A stretch of 64,000 nucleotides of DNA from Leptolyngbya sp. PCC 6406 (GTDB lineage Bacteria; Cyanobacteriota; Cyanobacteriia; Phormidesmidales; Phormidesmidaceae). This document shows positions 43,119-52,018 of the stretch, one piece after another. Position 1 is the stretch's first letter. Each line of letters starts with the position of its first letter. The notes beneath the pieces were generated by a model. The model saw only the letters and a program-made list of their open reading frames with translations. It ran no database searches and had not been told where the DNA came from. Where the stretch lies: positions 2,484,602-2,548,601 of the forward strand of contig NZ_KI913949.1 of the NCBI RefSeq assembly GCF_000332095.2, read 5' to 3'. The translations under genes and the position numbers were made by a program.

Positions 43119-45738
43119 GGGTCGTGCCTCCGTTTGCATTATCTAGTTTGTCCAAATTTTGTTGCAGCAAGTCCTCAATTTCTTCTGCCTGAAAGCGTTT
43201 GGCAAGCTGGAGGAGGGGTTCGGCAAAGGGGGTATACATTTGATCGGCTTGGACTAAATTCTCCAACTGCTCGCGTAGAGTTTTGAGATTGGCTTGTTGG
43301 GCAAGTTTCAACAATGTGGCTAGCGTTTCACGAGGAGGATCAACCCACGCCTGGGATGGGGAGATCACCAGTTCTGATGCCTTGCTCTGGGGTTCATAAA
43401 TCCACTCTATGCTTAAGTGCTTAGACAACAACTGAAACAACTCCTGAACATCGACAGGCTTGGCCAAGAAGTCGTCACCCCCACTATTAATCGCCATTTG
43501 TTGATCGAGCTGGGCAACTGACGCAGAGGAGACAATGACCTTAGTCTGCTTCAAGGTCTCGCTGCCTCGAACTTGGTTTAAGAATTCAAATCCATCCATC
43601 ACGGGCATGGATAGATCGGTCACGACCAGATCGGGATGCTCGGATTGGAGACAGTCTAATCCTTCTTGGCCTTGTTGCGCTTCGATCACTCTAAAGCCAA
43701 GAGGTTCTAAGAGGTTCTGCAAGACCGCCCGATTCTCCCAGCGATCATCTACGACTAAAATTGTCCGTTGGGCTCCGGTGTAGCCGATAATGCGATCGCA
43801 CCCTTCCAATCCCCTTTGTTCCTCTGCCCAATCCACGACTAGCGGTAGATTGATCGTAAAGAAAAACTCACTGCCAACCCCCAACTGGCTCTTGACCTGA
43901 ATCTGCCCCCCCATGAGCTGAACAATCCGCTGGCTAATGGCAAGGCCAAGGCCCGTACCCTCAGATTGCTTTTGGCGATCGCCTACCTGTTCAAAGGCTT
44001 GAAATAGCTTGGCGCAATCGGTCTCATCAATACCGACCCCTGTATCAATCACCTGAAAAATCAAAGAAGCCTGGGTATCCGAGCAGTCCAGCACATCAAC
44101 CCGTAAAGTCACTGCACCGTGATCAGTAAACTTAATGGCGTTGCCCAATAAATTAATGAGCACTTGGCGCAACCGTTTTTCATCGCTTTTAACACCATCA
44201 GGCAAACGGGAGCTGGGCTGGTAGATGAACTCAATCCCTTTTTGCTCAGCCCGAATCTTGCACATTTCCACCACACTTTGAAGCAAAGATGGCAGGTGAA
44301 GTGAAGTTGGATCTAGATCCAGTTTACGAGCTTCAATTTTAGACAGATCCAAAATGTCATTAATGAGCGTCAGTAGATGAGAACCACATTGGTGGATAAT
44401 ATTGGCCCCATGACGCTCTTTATCAGGGATTACTTTAGAACGTCCTAGAATTTGAGCATAGCCCAAAATTCCATTCAGTGGGGTGCGCAATTCGTGGCTC
44501 ATATTGGCCAAAAAATCACTTTTTGCCTGGTTTGCCGCATCAGCTTGCTCCTTAGCTGTAGCTAGTTCAGCCGTGCGCTCTGCTACACGGTGCTCCAAGG
44601 TCGCAAACGACGAATTGAGTTGACTTGCCATTTGATTAAAGGTTTGCGCTAACTTGCCTACCTCATCTTCTGTTAGCACGGGTACGGTTTGGGTTAAATC
44701 CCCTGCGGCCAGACGGGTCGCGGCAGTTCCAATGGCCAAAATCGGACGAGTAATACGCCGAGATAGTACATAAACTGCAACCAAAAGCAACCCGGAAGAT
44801 AGAAACCCAATCAGTAGAATATTGCCAGCCAGTTTTTGTGCGGGCAAGAAGGCTTGAGCTTGACTAATTTCAGCCATCAAGGCCAAGTTTTGTTCGGGTA
44901 GCCAGCGATAAACGCCCACTACAGGAACCCCTTGATAATTGGTATAGCGACCAAATCCACTTTGTTGGTTAATAGCGCGCTCGATGCCATCACTATCGAT
45001 GTTCTCGATGGCTACGGTTTCCTCTGTCTCTGGTGCTGTTTGCTTTGAGACAAAGACTGTTTTGCCTCTCGCACGACTCACCAGATAGGTTTCTGCGGTT
45101 TCACCTAAACCCGTATTATCTCGAATCAGGGCATCTACTTCTTCGAGATCTAAATCAACCACAAGAGCCGCCATGCGCTCACCTTGGCTGTCCAGAATCG
45201 GCGTAGCCACAGTCACGGCTGCTTTTTGGGTCTTGGAAGAGATATAGAAATTGGGAACCACCACATTCAGGCGGTCACGGGTAAAGTAGGTGGCAGGATC
45301 ACCCAGGGGGCGGTAACGACCTTCGAGGCTTGGATCATCGGAGGCAAAGACCACAAACCCACTGTTACGGGTAATCCGAATACTGCGCAGGTTGGGTTTG
45401 ATTTCCGTTAACTCAGCTACATATTGGGTGAGCACCGTGTAAGCTTCTTGATAGGCTGGCTGCTCGGGCTCGGTCGTGAGCAACGTATTAATTGCTGTTT
45501 GAACTTTTTGTTCTCGGCCAACCCATACAATATCGCGCAATTGATTGTCGACCCATTTATCGAGTTCATAACCTTTGAGCTGCGCAGCCACTGTCAGTCG
45601 GTTAATCACTTCCGTTTCTAAGGATGCGCGAGCCTGAAAGTAGGAGCCTACTGCAACAGTGCTAACTGTAACGATTGAAAGCAACGAGAAGTAGCTAACT
45701 AATTGGGTTAATAAACTTTGATTTAACCAACGTTTCAT
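43108..45738 (-). CDS. Cache-type hybrid histidine kinase (Cache-HAMP-HisKA-HATPase-REC)
   Basis: The 876-aa product is read from the ATG at 45738, which overlaps the upstream stop (ATGA). TM1 is at ~10-32. An extracytoplasmic double-Cache-like region spans ~35-280 ([34 protein letters not shown]). TM2 (~285-310), HAMP and a linker coil follow. HisKA has its phosphoacceptor in [15 protein letters not shown], then an HATPase domain ([21 protein letters not shown]) and a receiver ([16 protein letters not shown]). A ~90-aa helical tail is shared with the frameshifted paralogue at 33929. The order with an upstream solute-binding lipoprotein suggests that this protein relays a ligand signal to the kinase. 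Membrane-located. Confidence 0.94.
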   Translation of the reverse strand: MKRWLNQSLLTQLVSYFSLLSIVTVSTVAVGSYFQARASLETEVINRLTVAAQLKGYELDKWVDNQLRDIVWVGREQKVQTAINTLLTTEPEQPAYQEAYTVLTQYVAELTEIKPNLRSIRITRNSGFVVFASDDPSLEGRYRPLGDPATYFTRDRLNVVVPNFYISSKTQKAAVTVATPILDSQGERMAALVVDLDLEEVDALIRDNTGLGETAETYLVSRARGKTVFVSKQTAPETEETVAIENIDSDGIERAINQQSGFGRYTNYQGVPVVGVYRWLPEQNLALMAEISQAQAFLPAQKLAGNILLIGFLSSGLLLVAVYVLSRRITRPILAIGTAATRLAAGDLTQTVPVLTEDEVGKLAQTFNQMASQLNSSFATLEHRVAERTAELATAKEQADAANQAKSDFLANMSHELRTPLNGILGYAQILGRSKVIPDKERHGANIIHQCGSHLLTLINDILDLSKIEARKLDLDPTSLHLPSLLQSVVEMCKIRAEQKGIEFIYQPSSRLPDGVKSDEKRLRQVLINLLGNAIKFTDHGAVTLRVDVLDCSDTQASLIFQVIDTGVGIDETDCAKLFQAFEQVGDRQKQSEGTGLGLAISQRIVQLMGGQIQVKSQLGVGSEFFFTINLPLVVDWAEEQRGLEGCDRIIGYTGAQRTILVVDDRWENRAVLQNLLEPLGFRVIEAQQGQEGLDCLQSEHPDLVVTDLSMPVMDGFEFLNQVRGSETLKQTKVIVSSASVAQLDQQMAINSGGDDFLAKPVDVQELFQLLSKHLSIEWIYEPQSKASELVISPSQAWVDPPRETLATLLKLAQQANLKTLREQLENLVQADQMYTPFAEPLLQLAKRFQAEEIEDLLQQNLDKLDNANGGTTHAG

Positions 45739-47159
45739 GCTGATTTCTCCCATTCTGTCCAAATACTTTTGATTTGATTGATGCCCCAATCACTGGCTTC
45801 GGTGGCGGATGCTTTTTCCTGCAAGACTTTGAGAACAGTTTTGGCCCAAAGTTGTTGGCCTTGCACCTCACTAAAGGCAGAGTGGGTAACTTCGTAAGGG
45901 ATCAAACTGGGGCGATTATAAATTTTGAGGGCAGTTTCAAGGTGTGGATCCGAGGTATCACTCCAAAGGGAGTTTTCAAATATCTGTGGCATCACAGGCA
46001 TAACTCGTCCTTTGAAGACTGTAATTAACTGATTGATGGTTGCGGGCTCAGTTAAATAGGCCAGGAAATCTTTGGCGGCCTCTGGGTGTGGGCAACTTTT
46101 GGGGACAATGGCTTGTTTAATCCCTTTTCTGGTCAAAAGGTCGGTGCCATCAGGTTTTTGAGGTCGCCCAATAGTGACCATTTGCTGATATCGTTCGTTG
46201 GCATCCTGATTATATTGATTGGCCGATAATTTCTGCGTTAGCGGAATCGATAGGGTCAGATTCAGCGTCATCAAAATGCTGCCATCGATGAAGCTATCGT
46301 TGTTACCGCCTCCGGTCCATTCCAGTGCGGCAGGGGGGACATAGCCTTCTTGGAAAAATCGGGTGAATTCGTCTAGGGCCGCAATCATGCGCTGGCGATT
46401 TTCAGGAACGTCAAGCAAAAATTCGCCATCGGGGCTAACGACCTCGACATTGTAGGCGTCGAGGAACATCATCAACGAAGTATAGGTGTCAAACCCAATG
46501 GAGGACATGCATAATCCCACACCATAAATGTCGGGATATCCCTGCGATCGCAATTGGGTTTGTGCGGTCTGCCAAAACTTCCAGAAGGGATCCCAGGCCA
46601 TCGGCACATCAGCTCGACTAAAGCCAATGGATTCAACCAAATTACCCCAGTAATGAATGTAGTCTTCTGCTTGCCACAGGGGCATTGCGTAATAACCTCG
46701 CTCTCCCCGTAGCTGATTCCGATAGTTCACCTGGGAAAGGGCGACAGGTGTATAACGGTCTTTGATCGGCAGAATCACCTCTGATAGATCAAGTAGTTGA
46801 TCTTGCCAAGCCAGCTTAGGGGCAAGGTTGGCATCCACTCCAACGGAATAAATGACATCTGGGATTTGGGGGTTACCCGGCTCTGTCAATAACTGGGTCA
46901 GTTGTTGATCGATGATGGGAATGGGTAAAAACTTCAAATTGACGGTCAAGCCAGACAATTTTTCCCAATCCCGAACAACCTGAGCTACGCCCTCGTTTTC
47001 TTCAGGTAAAAACCCCTGTTCCCACCAAATTGTTAAGTCAGCGTCGGATTGAGAAGTAATTGAGTTGACGGGGGAGTTGTGGGTGGGAGCAGTACAATTC
47101 GCTAGCCCTAACCCAACTCCGAATAGAGAAAGTCGAGTGAAATCGCGCCGAGTGATCAT
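45735..47159 (-). CDS. Solute-binding lipoprotein (ABC sugar-type, family 1) without transporter genes
   Basis: The 474-aa product is read from the ATG at 47159. The N-terminus has an RR pair (MITRRDFTRL) followed by a hydrophobic stretch and LANC, a lipobox with the lipidated Cys, suggesting a Tat-exported lipoprotein. The mature part is a periplasmic binding protein of the type that takes sugars: ADLTIWWEQGFLPEENEGV, AMPLWQAEDYIHYW, DGSILMTLNLTLSIP, and a conserved C-terminal KAASATEASDWGINQI-like end. No permease or ATPase lies nearby. The gene overlaps the Cache kinase by 4 bp, so it probably presents a ligand to that kinase. Ligand unknown. Confidence 0.88.
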   Translation of the reverse strand: MITRRDFTRLSLFGVGLGLANCTAPTHNSPVNSITSQSDADLTIWWEQGFLPEENEGVAQVVRDWEKLSGLTVNLKFLPIPIIDQQLTQLLTEPGNPQIPDVIYSVGVDANLAPKLAWQDQLLDLSEVILPIKDRYTPVALSQVNYRNQLRGERGYYAMPLWQAEDYIHYWGNLVESIGFSRADVPMAWDPFWKFWQTAQTQLRSQGYPDIYGVGLCMSSIGFDTYTSLMMFLDAYNVEVVSPDGEFLLDVPENRQRMIAALDEFTRFFQEGYVPPAALEWTGGGNNDSFIDGSILMTLNLTLSIPLTQKLSANQYNQDANERYQQMVTIGRPQKPDGTDLLTRKGIKQAIVPKSCPHPEAAKDFLAYLTEPATINQLITVFKGRVMPVMPQIFENSLWSDTSDPHLETALKIYNRPSLIPYEVTHSAFSEVQGQQLWAKTVLKVLQEKASATEASDWGINQIKSIWTEWEKSA

Positions 47160-47632
47160 GGCATAAAATCGTAAAGGGGATGATGTCAAAAGCTGAGTAT
47201 CTATAGTGTTCCCAGCCCATCACAGAAAACTATAAAGATCCTCCGTGAATTAGGGAAAATCGTAGTGCAGGTTCTCACCTGCACGGACGGGAAAGATGGC
47301 CACCCTATTTTCAATAACTAATTCTTATTTTTATATGGACTAATCGCTAGACCTCTAATAGCTTGGTAGTAAGATGCCTTAGGAGCAAGACACCTATAGC
47401 CAACCATAAAAAAAGAATGTGACAAACTTGTGGCAGGGCTGATTGACGGACAAACCCTTGATGTTAGGGCGCGGTGAGAGCCCTGAGACCTCTCCTCTAT
47501 GGGCAGCCCATCCGAAACCTGGAGCGAACCCCAAGCGAGTACTGGGCGGCCTGAAAAGCCTGCTAAGTCGTTGTTTCTATGCAGACACCCAGTTTCCTGG
47601 GCAGATTCGTTGGCTTTGCCGCCCCAAAGGGA

Positions 47633-47782
47633 CTAGGGAACGGCAGAAGCCCAGTGAGCCTGTGTAGGTTGGGTGGAACGAAGGGTCACCCAACAGTAGC
47701 GGGCCATGTTGGGTTTCGCTAACGCTGCACCCAACCTACAAATTTAGAATTGACAGACCACTAGGGAACGGCAGAAGCCCAG
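47633..47782. repeat. 22-bp direct repeat flanking a ~106-bp insert
   Basis: CTAGGGAACGGCAGAAGCCC(AG) is present at 47633-47654 and 47761-47782. The DNA between contains an inverted repeat (GTAGGTTGGGTG ... CACCCAACCTAC) and ends TTGACAGACCACTAG, the same end as the MITE at 59359-59501. The rest of the 47160-48017 gap has no convincing gene; an ORF at 47443-47667 looks like chance. Confidence 0.7.
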
Positions 47783-47916
47783 CCTTAGCGTAGCCTGCCT
47801 GAAAGACTTACGATTTCCTTCAGCCAGCGGTCAAGGGGCTCGGTGCTCTGTAACCGTCTAAGTTATGTGTACTAGCGTTGGAGAAACCGAGTGCGTGTTT
47901 TCCCATGGCTCTCCTA

Positions 47917-47966
47917 AGCCCCTCACTGCCGTACCAGGATGCATCCTGGTACGGCAGTGAGGGGCT
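47917..47966. repeat. Perfect 50-bp palindrome
   Basis: The 25-bp arms (AGCCCCTCACTGCCGTACCA and on to GGATG) are exactly inverted with no spacer, centred on GGATGCATCC. It lies 52 bp beyond the stop codon of the LysR gene on its 3' side. There is no T-run, so a simple terminator is not obvious. Confidence 0.95.
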
Positions 47967-48017
47967 GGGTTGATTGGGCGGCGGCGGGATGACCCACGGA
48001 AGTTGGATTTCGTTATC

Positions 48018-48944
48018 TTAAGCTGTTGGAATCTTCTGGCAAGTTTGCCGAATCATCTGTCTCAACCAGAGATTGGCAGAGTCGCGATCGCTGATTTGAC
48101 TCCACACCATGGACACTGACCAAGGGGATAGATTGAGAGGAATTTCAAAAGGTTGTAGGGGATAGTGCCTGCTCAGGTGCATCTCCAAACAAGCGGGAAT
48201 TGCCACGAGTAGATCAGACGCTGCGATCGCATTTGGTAAAGCAAGCCAATAGGGAACGGTAAGGGCAATGCGGCGTTTCAATCCCTGTTGCGCTAGGGCC
48301 TGGTCAATTGCACCGATGGCATCTCGCCGTAAGGTAAACAGGGCATGGGGGAAGGCGACAAAATTTTCTAGGCTGATTGCACCCTTTTCCAAGGCCGGAT
48401 GCCCTGCTCGACTGATGCCGATAAATCGCTCCAAGAGTAAGTTTTCCTGCAAAATATAGGGTGGCAAATCAGTGAATATTCCCAAGGCTACATCAACTAG
48501 ACCATCCTCCAATAAATCTACAATGGATGATTTATCTACGGGAAGCAGACGTAGATCGACCTGGGAAGCCTGATCACGCAAAATCACCAGTAGCTCAGGC
48601 AAAACCAAGCTGGCAAAATAATCCGACGTGGCGATGGTGAACGCTTTTTGTGATTGGGCAGGATCAAAGGCTTGTAGATCTGCCAGAGTGGCTCGAATCG
48701 TATTTAGGGCTATAGCGACCTGAGGAGCAATTGCCACAGCCTTTGCGGTCGGCTTCATCTCTCGCTTGACCCGCACAAACAGATCATCAGCAAACAGCGA
48801 TCGCAATCGCCCCAAAGCCGCACTCATAGCAGGCTGCCCCACATGAACACGTTGGGCCGCCCCCGTGACGCTGCGTTCAGCATAGAGCGCTTCAAAGGCC
48901 ACCAAGAGATTGAGATCGATCCCACTCAGGTCGATTGATTTCAT
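48018..48944 (-). CDS. LysR-family transcriptional regulator
   Basis: The 308-aa regulator has an N-terminal helix-turn-helix (LNLLVAFEALYAERSVTGAA, then QPAMSAALGRLRSLFADDLFVR). The effector-binding domain (~95-300) starts FTIATSDYFASLVLPELL. The NodD/NahR-like subgroup is suggested by 'LDLNLLVAFEAL' and 'DDLFVR'. It is divergent from the SMP-30/ABM/SDR operon at 49202 with a 257-bp gap, the classical arrangement for LysR control of a neighbouring operon. The inducer is unknown. Confidence 0.94.
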   Translation of the reverse strand: MKSIDLSGIDLNLLVAFEALYAERSVTGAAQRVHVGQPAMSAALGRLRSLFADDLFVRVKREMKPTAKAVAIAPQVAIALNTIRATLADLQAFDPAQSQKAFTIATSDYFASLVLPELLVILRDQASQVDLRLLPVDKSSIVDLLEDGLVDVALGIFTDLPPYILQENLLLERFIGISRAGHPALEKGAISLENFVAFPHALFTLRRDAIGAIDQALAQQGLKRRIALTVPYWLALPNAIAASDLLVAIPACLEMHLSRHYPLQPFEIPLNLSPWSVSMVWSQISDRDSANLWLRQMIRQTCQKIPTA

Positions 48945-49042
48945 TGATAACTTGAATCTCTACAATCAATTTGATTTATCACGATTGTGCCACTATCTTA
49001 ATTTGTAGGCAAAAAATTTAGATTGGTAACGAGGAAACCACT

Positions 49043-49162
49043 ATGACTGACGCAGGCAATCAAAAGGTGAAAACCGCCCATGGCTGAATGGAAGCATTGT
49101 TCGACAAGGGTCATCCCCACCTGGCAAAAGAGGTATTGAGCGAAAACCTACCAAACGATTAG
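49043..49162 (+). pseudogene. Short gene remnant with an in-frame stop (SnoaL/NTF2-like?)
   Basis: After GAGGAAAC a frame reads MTDAGNQKVKTAHG, a TGA, then in the same frame MEALFDKGHPHLAKEVLSEN and a TAG at 49160. The second part resembles the first helix of SnoaL-like (NTF2-fold) proteins. The rest is missing. It sits in the leader of the SMP-30 operon, so it may be the broken first gene of that operon. Confidence 0.4.
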
Positions 49163-49201
49163 GGCCTTAAACCCAATGGTCATCCAATCTAGAGTAACCC
49201 C

Positions 49202-50098
49202 ATGACCTTACCTCCCATCTATGCCAACACCCCCACCGCCCTAGTTGCAGCACAATCCATTGCCACGTTTCCAGTCAATACGTTTCTAGAAAATTTAGCG
49301 ATTGCTCCATCCGGCGACATTTATATCACCAATCACGAAATTGGTGAGGTCATTAAACTCGCCCCAGATGGCAACCTGACTCTGTATGCCCAACTCAGCG
49401 GTAAGGTCAGCGGCATTGCCTGGGTTTCCCCGAATCGATTATTGATCAACGGCTGGAATGGGGCAGGAATCCCTTTTGTGGCGATATTGTCAGACGGCGA
49501 GGTGGAATTTTTGACCCCCCTACCCGATGCCATCTTTCTCAATGGCATCACACCGTTATCTGCTCATTGCTATCTCATCGCTGATTCCTATCGGGGGGCG
49601 ATCTGGTCGTTCGATATTGTGACAAAAGCCGTCGAACTATGGCTAGAACATCCTCTCCTGGCTCGGAGTGATGAGACGAGTACATTTCCGGCAGTGAATG
49701 GTTTAAAACGATTGGGTCACACCCTCTATGCATCTAACACCCAACAGATGTTGCTCTTACAGATTCCTCTGGATGCAGCGCTAAATCCCCAAGAACCGGA
49801 AGTCTTGATAACGGACACCAACATTGATGACTTTGCCTTTGATCGCGATGGCAATCTGTACGGAGCCACCCATGTTTACAACAGCGTAATTCGCATTGAT
49901 CGCGACGGTAATACCACCATCGTGGCCCAGGCTGAACAAGGGGTAACGGGCTGCACCGCCGTGGCCTTCCATGGCACAGACTTATATGTCGTCAACAACG
50001 GTGGCATGTTCTTGCCCCCAGCAACGGGAGTAGAGTCGGCCCAGGTGGTGCGGTTAGCCGTTGGTGTCAGCGGTACACCGCTGTTAAGTGAGGGCTAG
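49202..50098 (+). CDS. SMP-30/gluconolactonase-like beta-propeller protein
   Basis: The 298-aa protein has repeating propeller strands: [56 protein letters not shown] and [17 protein letters not shown]. The E..., N and D metal ligands of SMP-30-type lactonases can be suggested at E/N/D in these motifs, but the exact site was not fixed. There is no signal peptide, so it is likely cytoplasmic. It is the first intact gene of a three-gene operon: the next start is 4 bp past the stop. A lactone hydrolase role is inferred. Confidence 0.8.
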   Translation: MTLPPIYANTPTALVAAQSIATFPVNTFLENLAIAPSGDIYITNHEIGEVIKLAPDGNLTLYAQLSGKVSGIAWVSPNRLLINGWNGAGIPFVAILSDGEVEFLTPLPDAIFLNGITPLSAHCYLIADSYRGAIWSFDIVTKAVELWLEHPLLARSDETSTFPAVNGLKRLGHTLYASNTQQMLLLQIPLDAALNPQEPEVLITDTNIDDFAFDRDGNLYGATHVYNSVIRIDRDGNTTIVAQAEQGVTGCTAVAFHGTDLYVVNNGGMFLPPATGVESAQVVRLAVGVSGTPLLSEG

Positions 50099-50102
50099 CA
50101 TC

Positions 50103-50654
50103 ATGCAGCCTGATCCTCCCGTGACGGTGGATGTGGTACAGCGGGTGAGACCGGGCAAAGATCGGGAGTTTGAGGTCTTGCTAGAGCGCATTATCAGCAC
50201 TGCCAGCACCTTCGAGGGCTATTTGGGCGCATCGGTGTTCCGTCCCAGTGAAGCAGGAGATGGAGAGTACCGCATTGTCTTCAAGTTTGATCGGCTAGAG
50301 CATCTGAAGCGGTGGGAGCATTCAGCGATGCGTCAGCGGTTTTTGACCCAGGCACAGGAACTGACGGTAGATGCCGGACACTTCTCGATTATCACTGGGT
50401 TGGAAACTTGGTTTACCCTGCCTGCCAAGCCAGGGATACCGCCGCCGCCCCGCTACAAAATGGTGCTGGTCTCTGGGATTGCGATTTTTTCCATTAACCA
50501 GCTACTTGCCCTGTTGCCCTTGGCTGGGCTAGCGGTGTTGCCCCCTTTACTGCGACTGCTGATTTTAGTGTTTATCACCACCACCTTAATGACCTATGTG
50601 GTGATGCCCAGGCTGACCAAGCTATTGGCGGGATGGTTGTATCCCAGACGTTGA
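50103..50654 (+). CDS. ABM-type (antibiotic biosynthesis monooxygenase-like) protein with membrane tail
   Basis: The 183-aa product starts at the ATG at 50103. Residues ~5-100 resemble the dimeric alpha-beta-barrel ABM fold (VDVVQRVRPGKDREFEVLLE, FEGYLGASVFRP, YRIVFKFDRLEHLKRWE). Residues ~115-175 carry two hydrophobic helices. Such 'ABM plus two helices' proteins are known as membrane-bound members of the family. Substrate unknown. It follows the SMP-30 gene after 4 bp; the SDR start is 36 bp on. Confidence 0.85.
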   Translation: MQPDPPVTVDVVQRVRPGKDREFEVLLERIISTASTFEGYLGASVFRPSEAGDGEYRIVFKFDRLEHLKRWEHSAMRQRFLTQAQELTVDAGHFSIITGLETWFTLPAKPGIPPPPRYKMVLVSGIAIFSINQLLALLPLAGLAVLPPLLRLLILVFITTTLMTYVVMPRLTKLLAGWLYPRR

Positions 50655-50689
50655 TGACTCAATTCATAACTCAATACGGAGAGAATATC

Positions 50690-51340
50690 ATGGCTAAATG
50701 GTGCGTTATTGTCGGTATGGGCGAAGGCAATGGCATGGCAATCGCTCGACGGTTTGCCCAAGAAGGGTTTGCCATTATCATGGTGGCCCGCAATGAGCAA
50801 AAGCTTCAGAGTTACCAATCAACACTGCAAACGGAAGGGATAACGTCCCACTATTTCCTGGCGGATGCCGGAGATGAGGCGGAGCTAACCGCCGCATTTA
50901 CCCAGATTCAAGACCAGTGGGGAACCCCCGAAGTGCTTGTTTATAATGCCGCTGTTCCACGGATGGAAAATGTGTTGCAGACCCGTTATGAAACACTGGT
51001 GAATGATTTTCGGGCTAATGTGGCCGGGGCAATGGCCTGCATCCAAGCGGTGTTACCGGCCATGCAAAGCCAGCAACAAGGCACCATTCTGTTTACGGGG
51101 GGTGGCTTTGCCCTGTACCCCCAGCCCGATTTTGTGTCGCTGTCTATCGGCAAAGCTGGACTTCGCGTCCTGGTCAATACTCTCCATGCAGCCCTCAAAG
51201 GTTCTCCCATCAAAGTGGGAACGGTCACCATCTGCGGCACTGTTAATGGAGATGACCCAAAGTACAGTAGCGATCGCATTGCAGAGCAGTATTGGCAACG
51301 CCATATCGGTGATGATTTGGACTATGAAACCCTTTACTAA
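50690..51340 (+). CDS. SDR-family oxidoreductase with altered active site
   Basis: The 216-aa product is read from the ATG at 50690 (GGAGAG 8 nt upstream); in-frame upstream codons are in the preceding gene. The Rossmann motif is VGMGEGNGMAIARRFA and the NAG-like motif is YNAAVPR. Where classical SDRs have Ser-...-Tyr-x-x-x-Lys this protein reads FTGGGFALYPQPDF and LSIGKAGLRVL. The Lys is kept, but the position of the catalytic Tyr is occupied by Ser/Leu. It may use another residue or act as a binding protein. Last gene of the LysR-adjacent operon. Confidence 0.88.
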   Translation: MAKWCVIVGMGEGNGMAIARRFAQEGFAIIMVARNEQKLQSYQSTLQTEGITSHYFLADAGDEAELTAAFTQIQDQWGTPEVLVYNAAVPRMENVLQTRYETLVNDFRANVAGAMACIQAVLPAMQSQQQGTILFTGGGFALYPQPDFVSLSIGKAGLRVLVNTLHAALKGSPIKVGTVTICGTVNGDDPKYSSDRIAEQYWQRHIGDDLDYETLY

Positions 51341-51393
51341 TCCAATGAGTTTGCCACTCGCTAAAACCATCGATTTGTAAGGGATTCAGGCTT

Positions 51394-51503
51394 CTTATAG
51401 CGGTTCTCACTCGGGTTAAGTACAGGCAAGGGGCTTAAGCCCCTTGTTCGCCAAAGTGTCATTAAGTTGAGGTGTACCTCATACATTAGGGAACCGCTAT
51501 AAG
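51394..51503. mobile_element. MITE-E with CTTATAGCGGTTC ends
   Basis: The 110-bp element has ends CTTATAGCGGTTCTCACTCG and (reverse complement) CTTATAGCGGTTCCCTAATG. It contains the palindrome AAGGGGCTTAAGCCCCTT. No duplication of the target is clear. It lies just after the SDR gene and could act as its transcription end. Confidence 0.75.
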
Positions 51504-51662
51504 TCAAATCAGCTCTCAAGCAAACACCTCTTCGTGCCCCTCGGGGGTAAAGCAGGGAGTGAATGTAGCTGGGGTTGAGGGCACACCCGAAGGCTCGATG
51601 GATGACCTGTGCACGACCCCCTCAATCGCCTCGGCGACGGGCTGAAACTGCTTGGGGTCAAA

Positions 51663-51726
51663 TTAGCGCTATGCACCCTACCAGTGCTCAACGGTTCCGG
51701 TACTTTATTTAGACGCACGTCCCTTA
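51663..51726. repeat. 64-bp repeat, identical to 59286-59349
   Basis: TTAGCGCTATGCACCCTACC through ACGCACGTCCCTTA is base-for-base identical at both loci, in the same orientation. The DNA between it and the tRNA gene (51727-51893) encodes, on the minus strand, a fragment with FLENDRVAWLPSAEVEVIVG, perhaps a gene remnant; no family recognised. Confidence 0.8.
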
Positions 51727-51893
51727 CTGGTAAAAGGTCTCGCTGGCCGAATAAAGTAAGCAGTTCCACCGCCGACAATCACCTCCACCTCAGCTGAGGG
51801 CAGCCACGCCACACGGTCATTTTCCAAAAAGGAATCAACACCTTGATGGCTGAAGCCCTTTCTGGCAGAGCATTTGAGGCTGAAACACTTAGA

Positions 51894-51965
51894 AGCGGGT
51901 GATCGGACTCGAACCGACGACATTCAGCTTGGGAAGCTGACGTTCTACCACTGAACTACACCCGC
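51894..51965 (-). tRNA. tRNA-Gly (anticodon CCC)
   Basis: The 72-nt cloverleaf can be drawn by eye: acceptor stem GCGGGTG/CACCCGC, D arm around AGTTCAGTGG, anticodon stem TCAGC-TTCCCAA-GCTGA with anticodon CCC, and T arm GTCGGTTCGAGTCCGAT. CCA is not encoded. Confidence 0.97.
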
Positions 51966-52018
51966 ATTGAGTTCACATTATACGGTCTTCGAGGTGCACT
52001 CAGGGGGGGATCGGTCGG

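Noticed and set aside
47443-47667. 74-codon ORF in the gap upstream of the SBP operon
   Set aside because: Runs into the 22-bp direct repeat; no recognisable domain.
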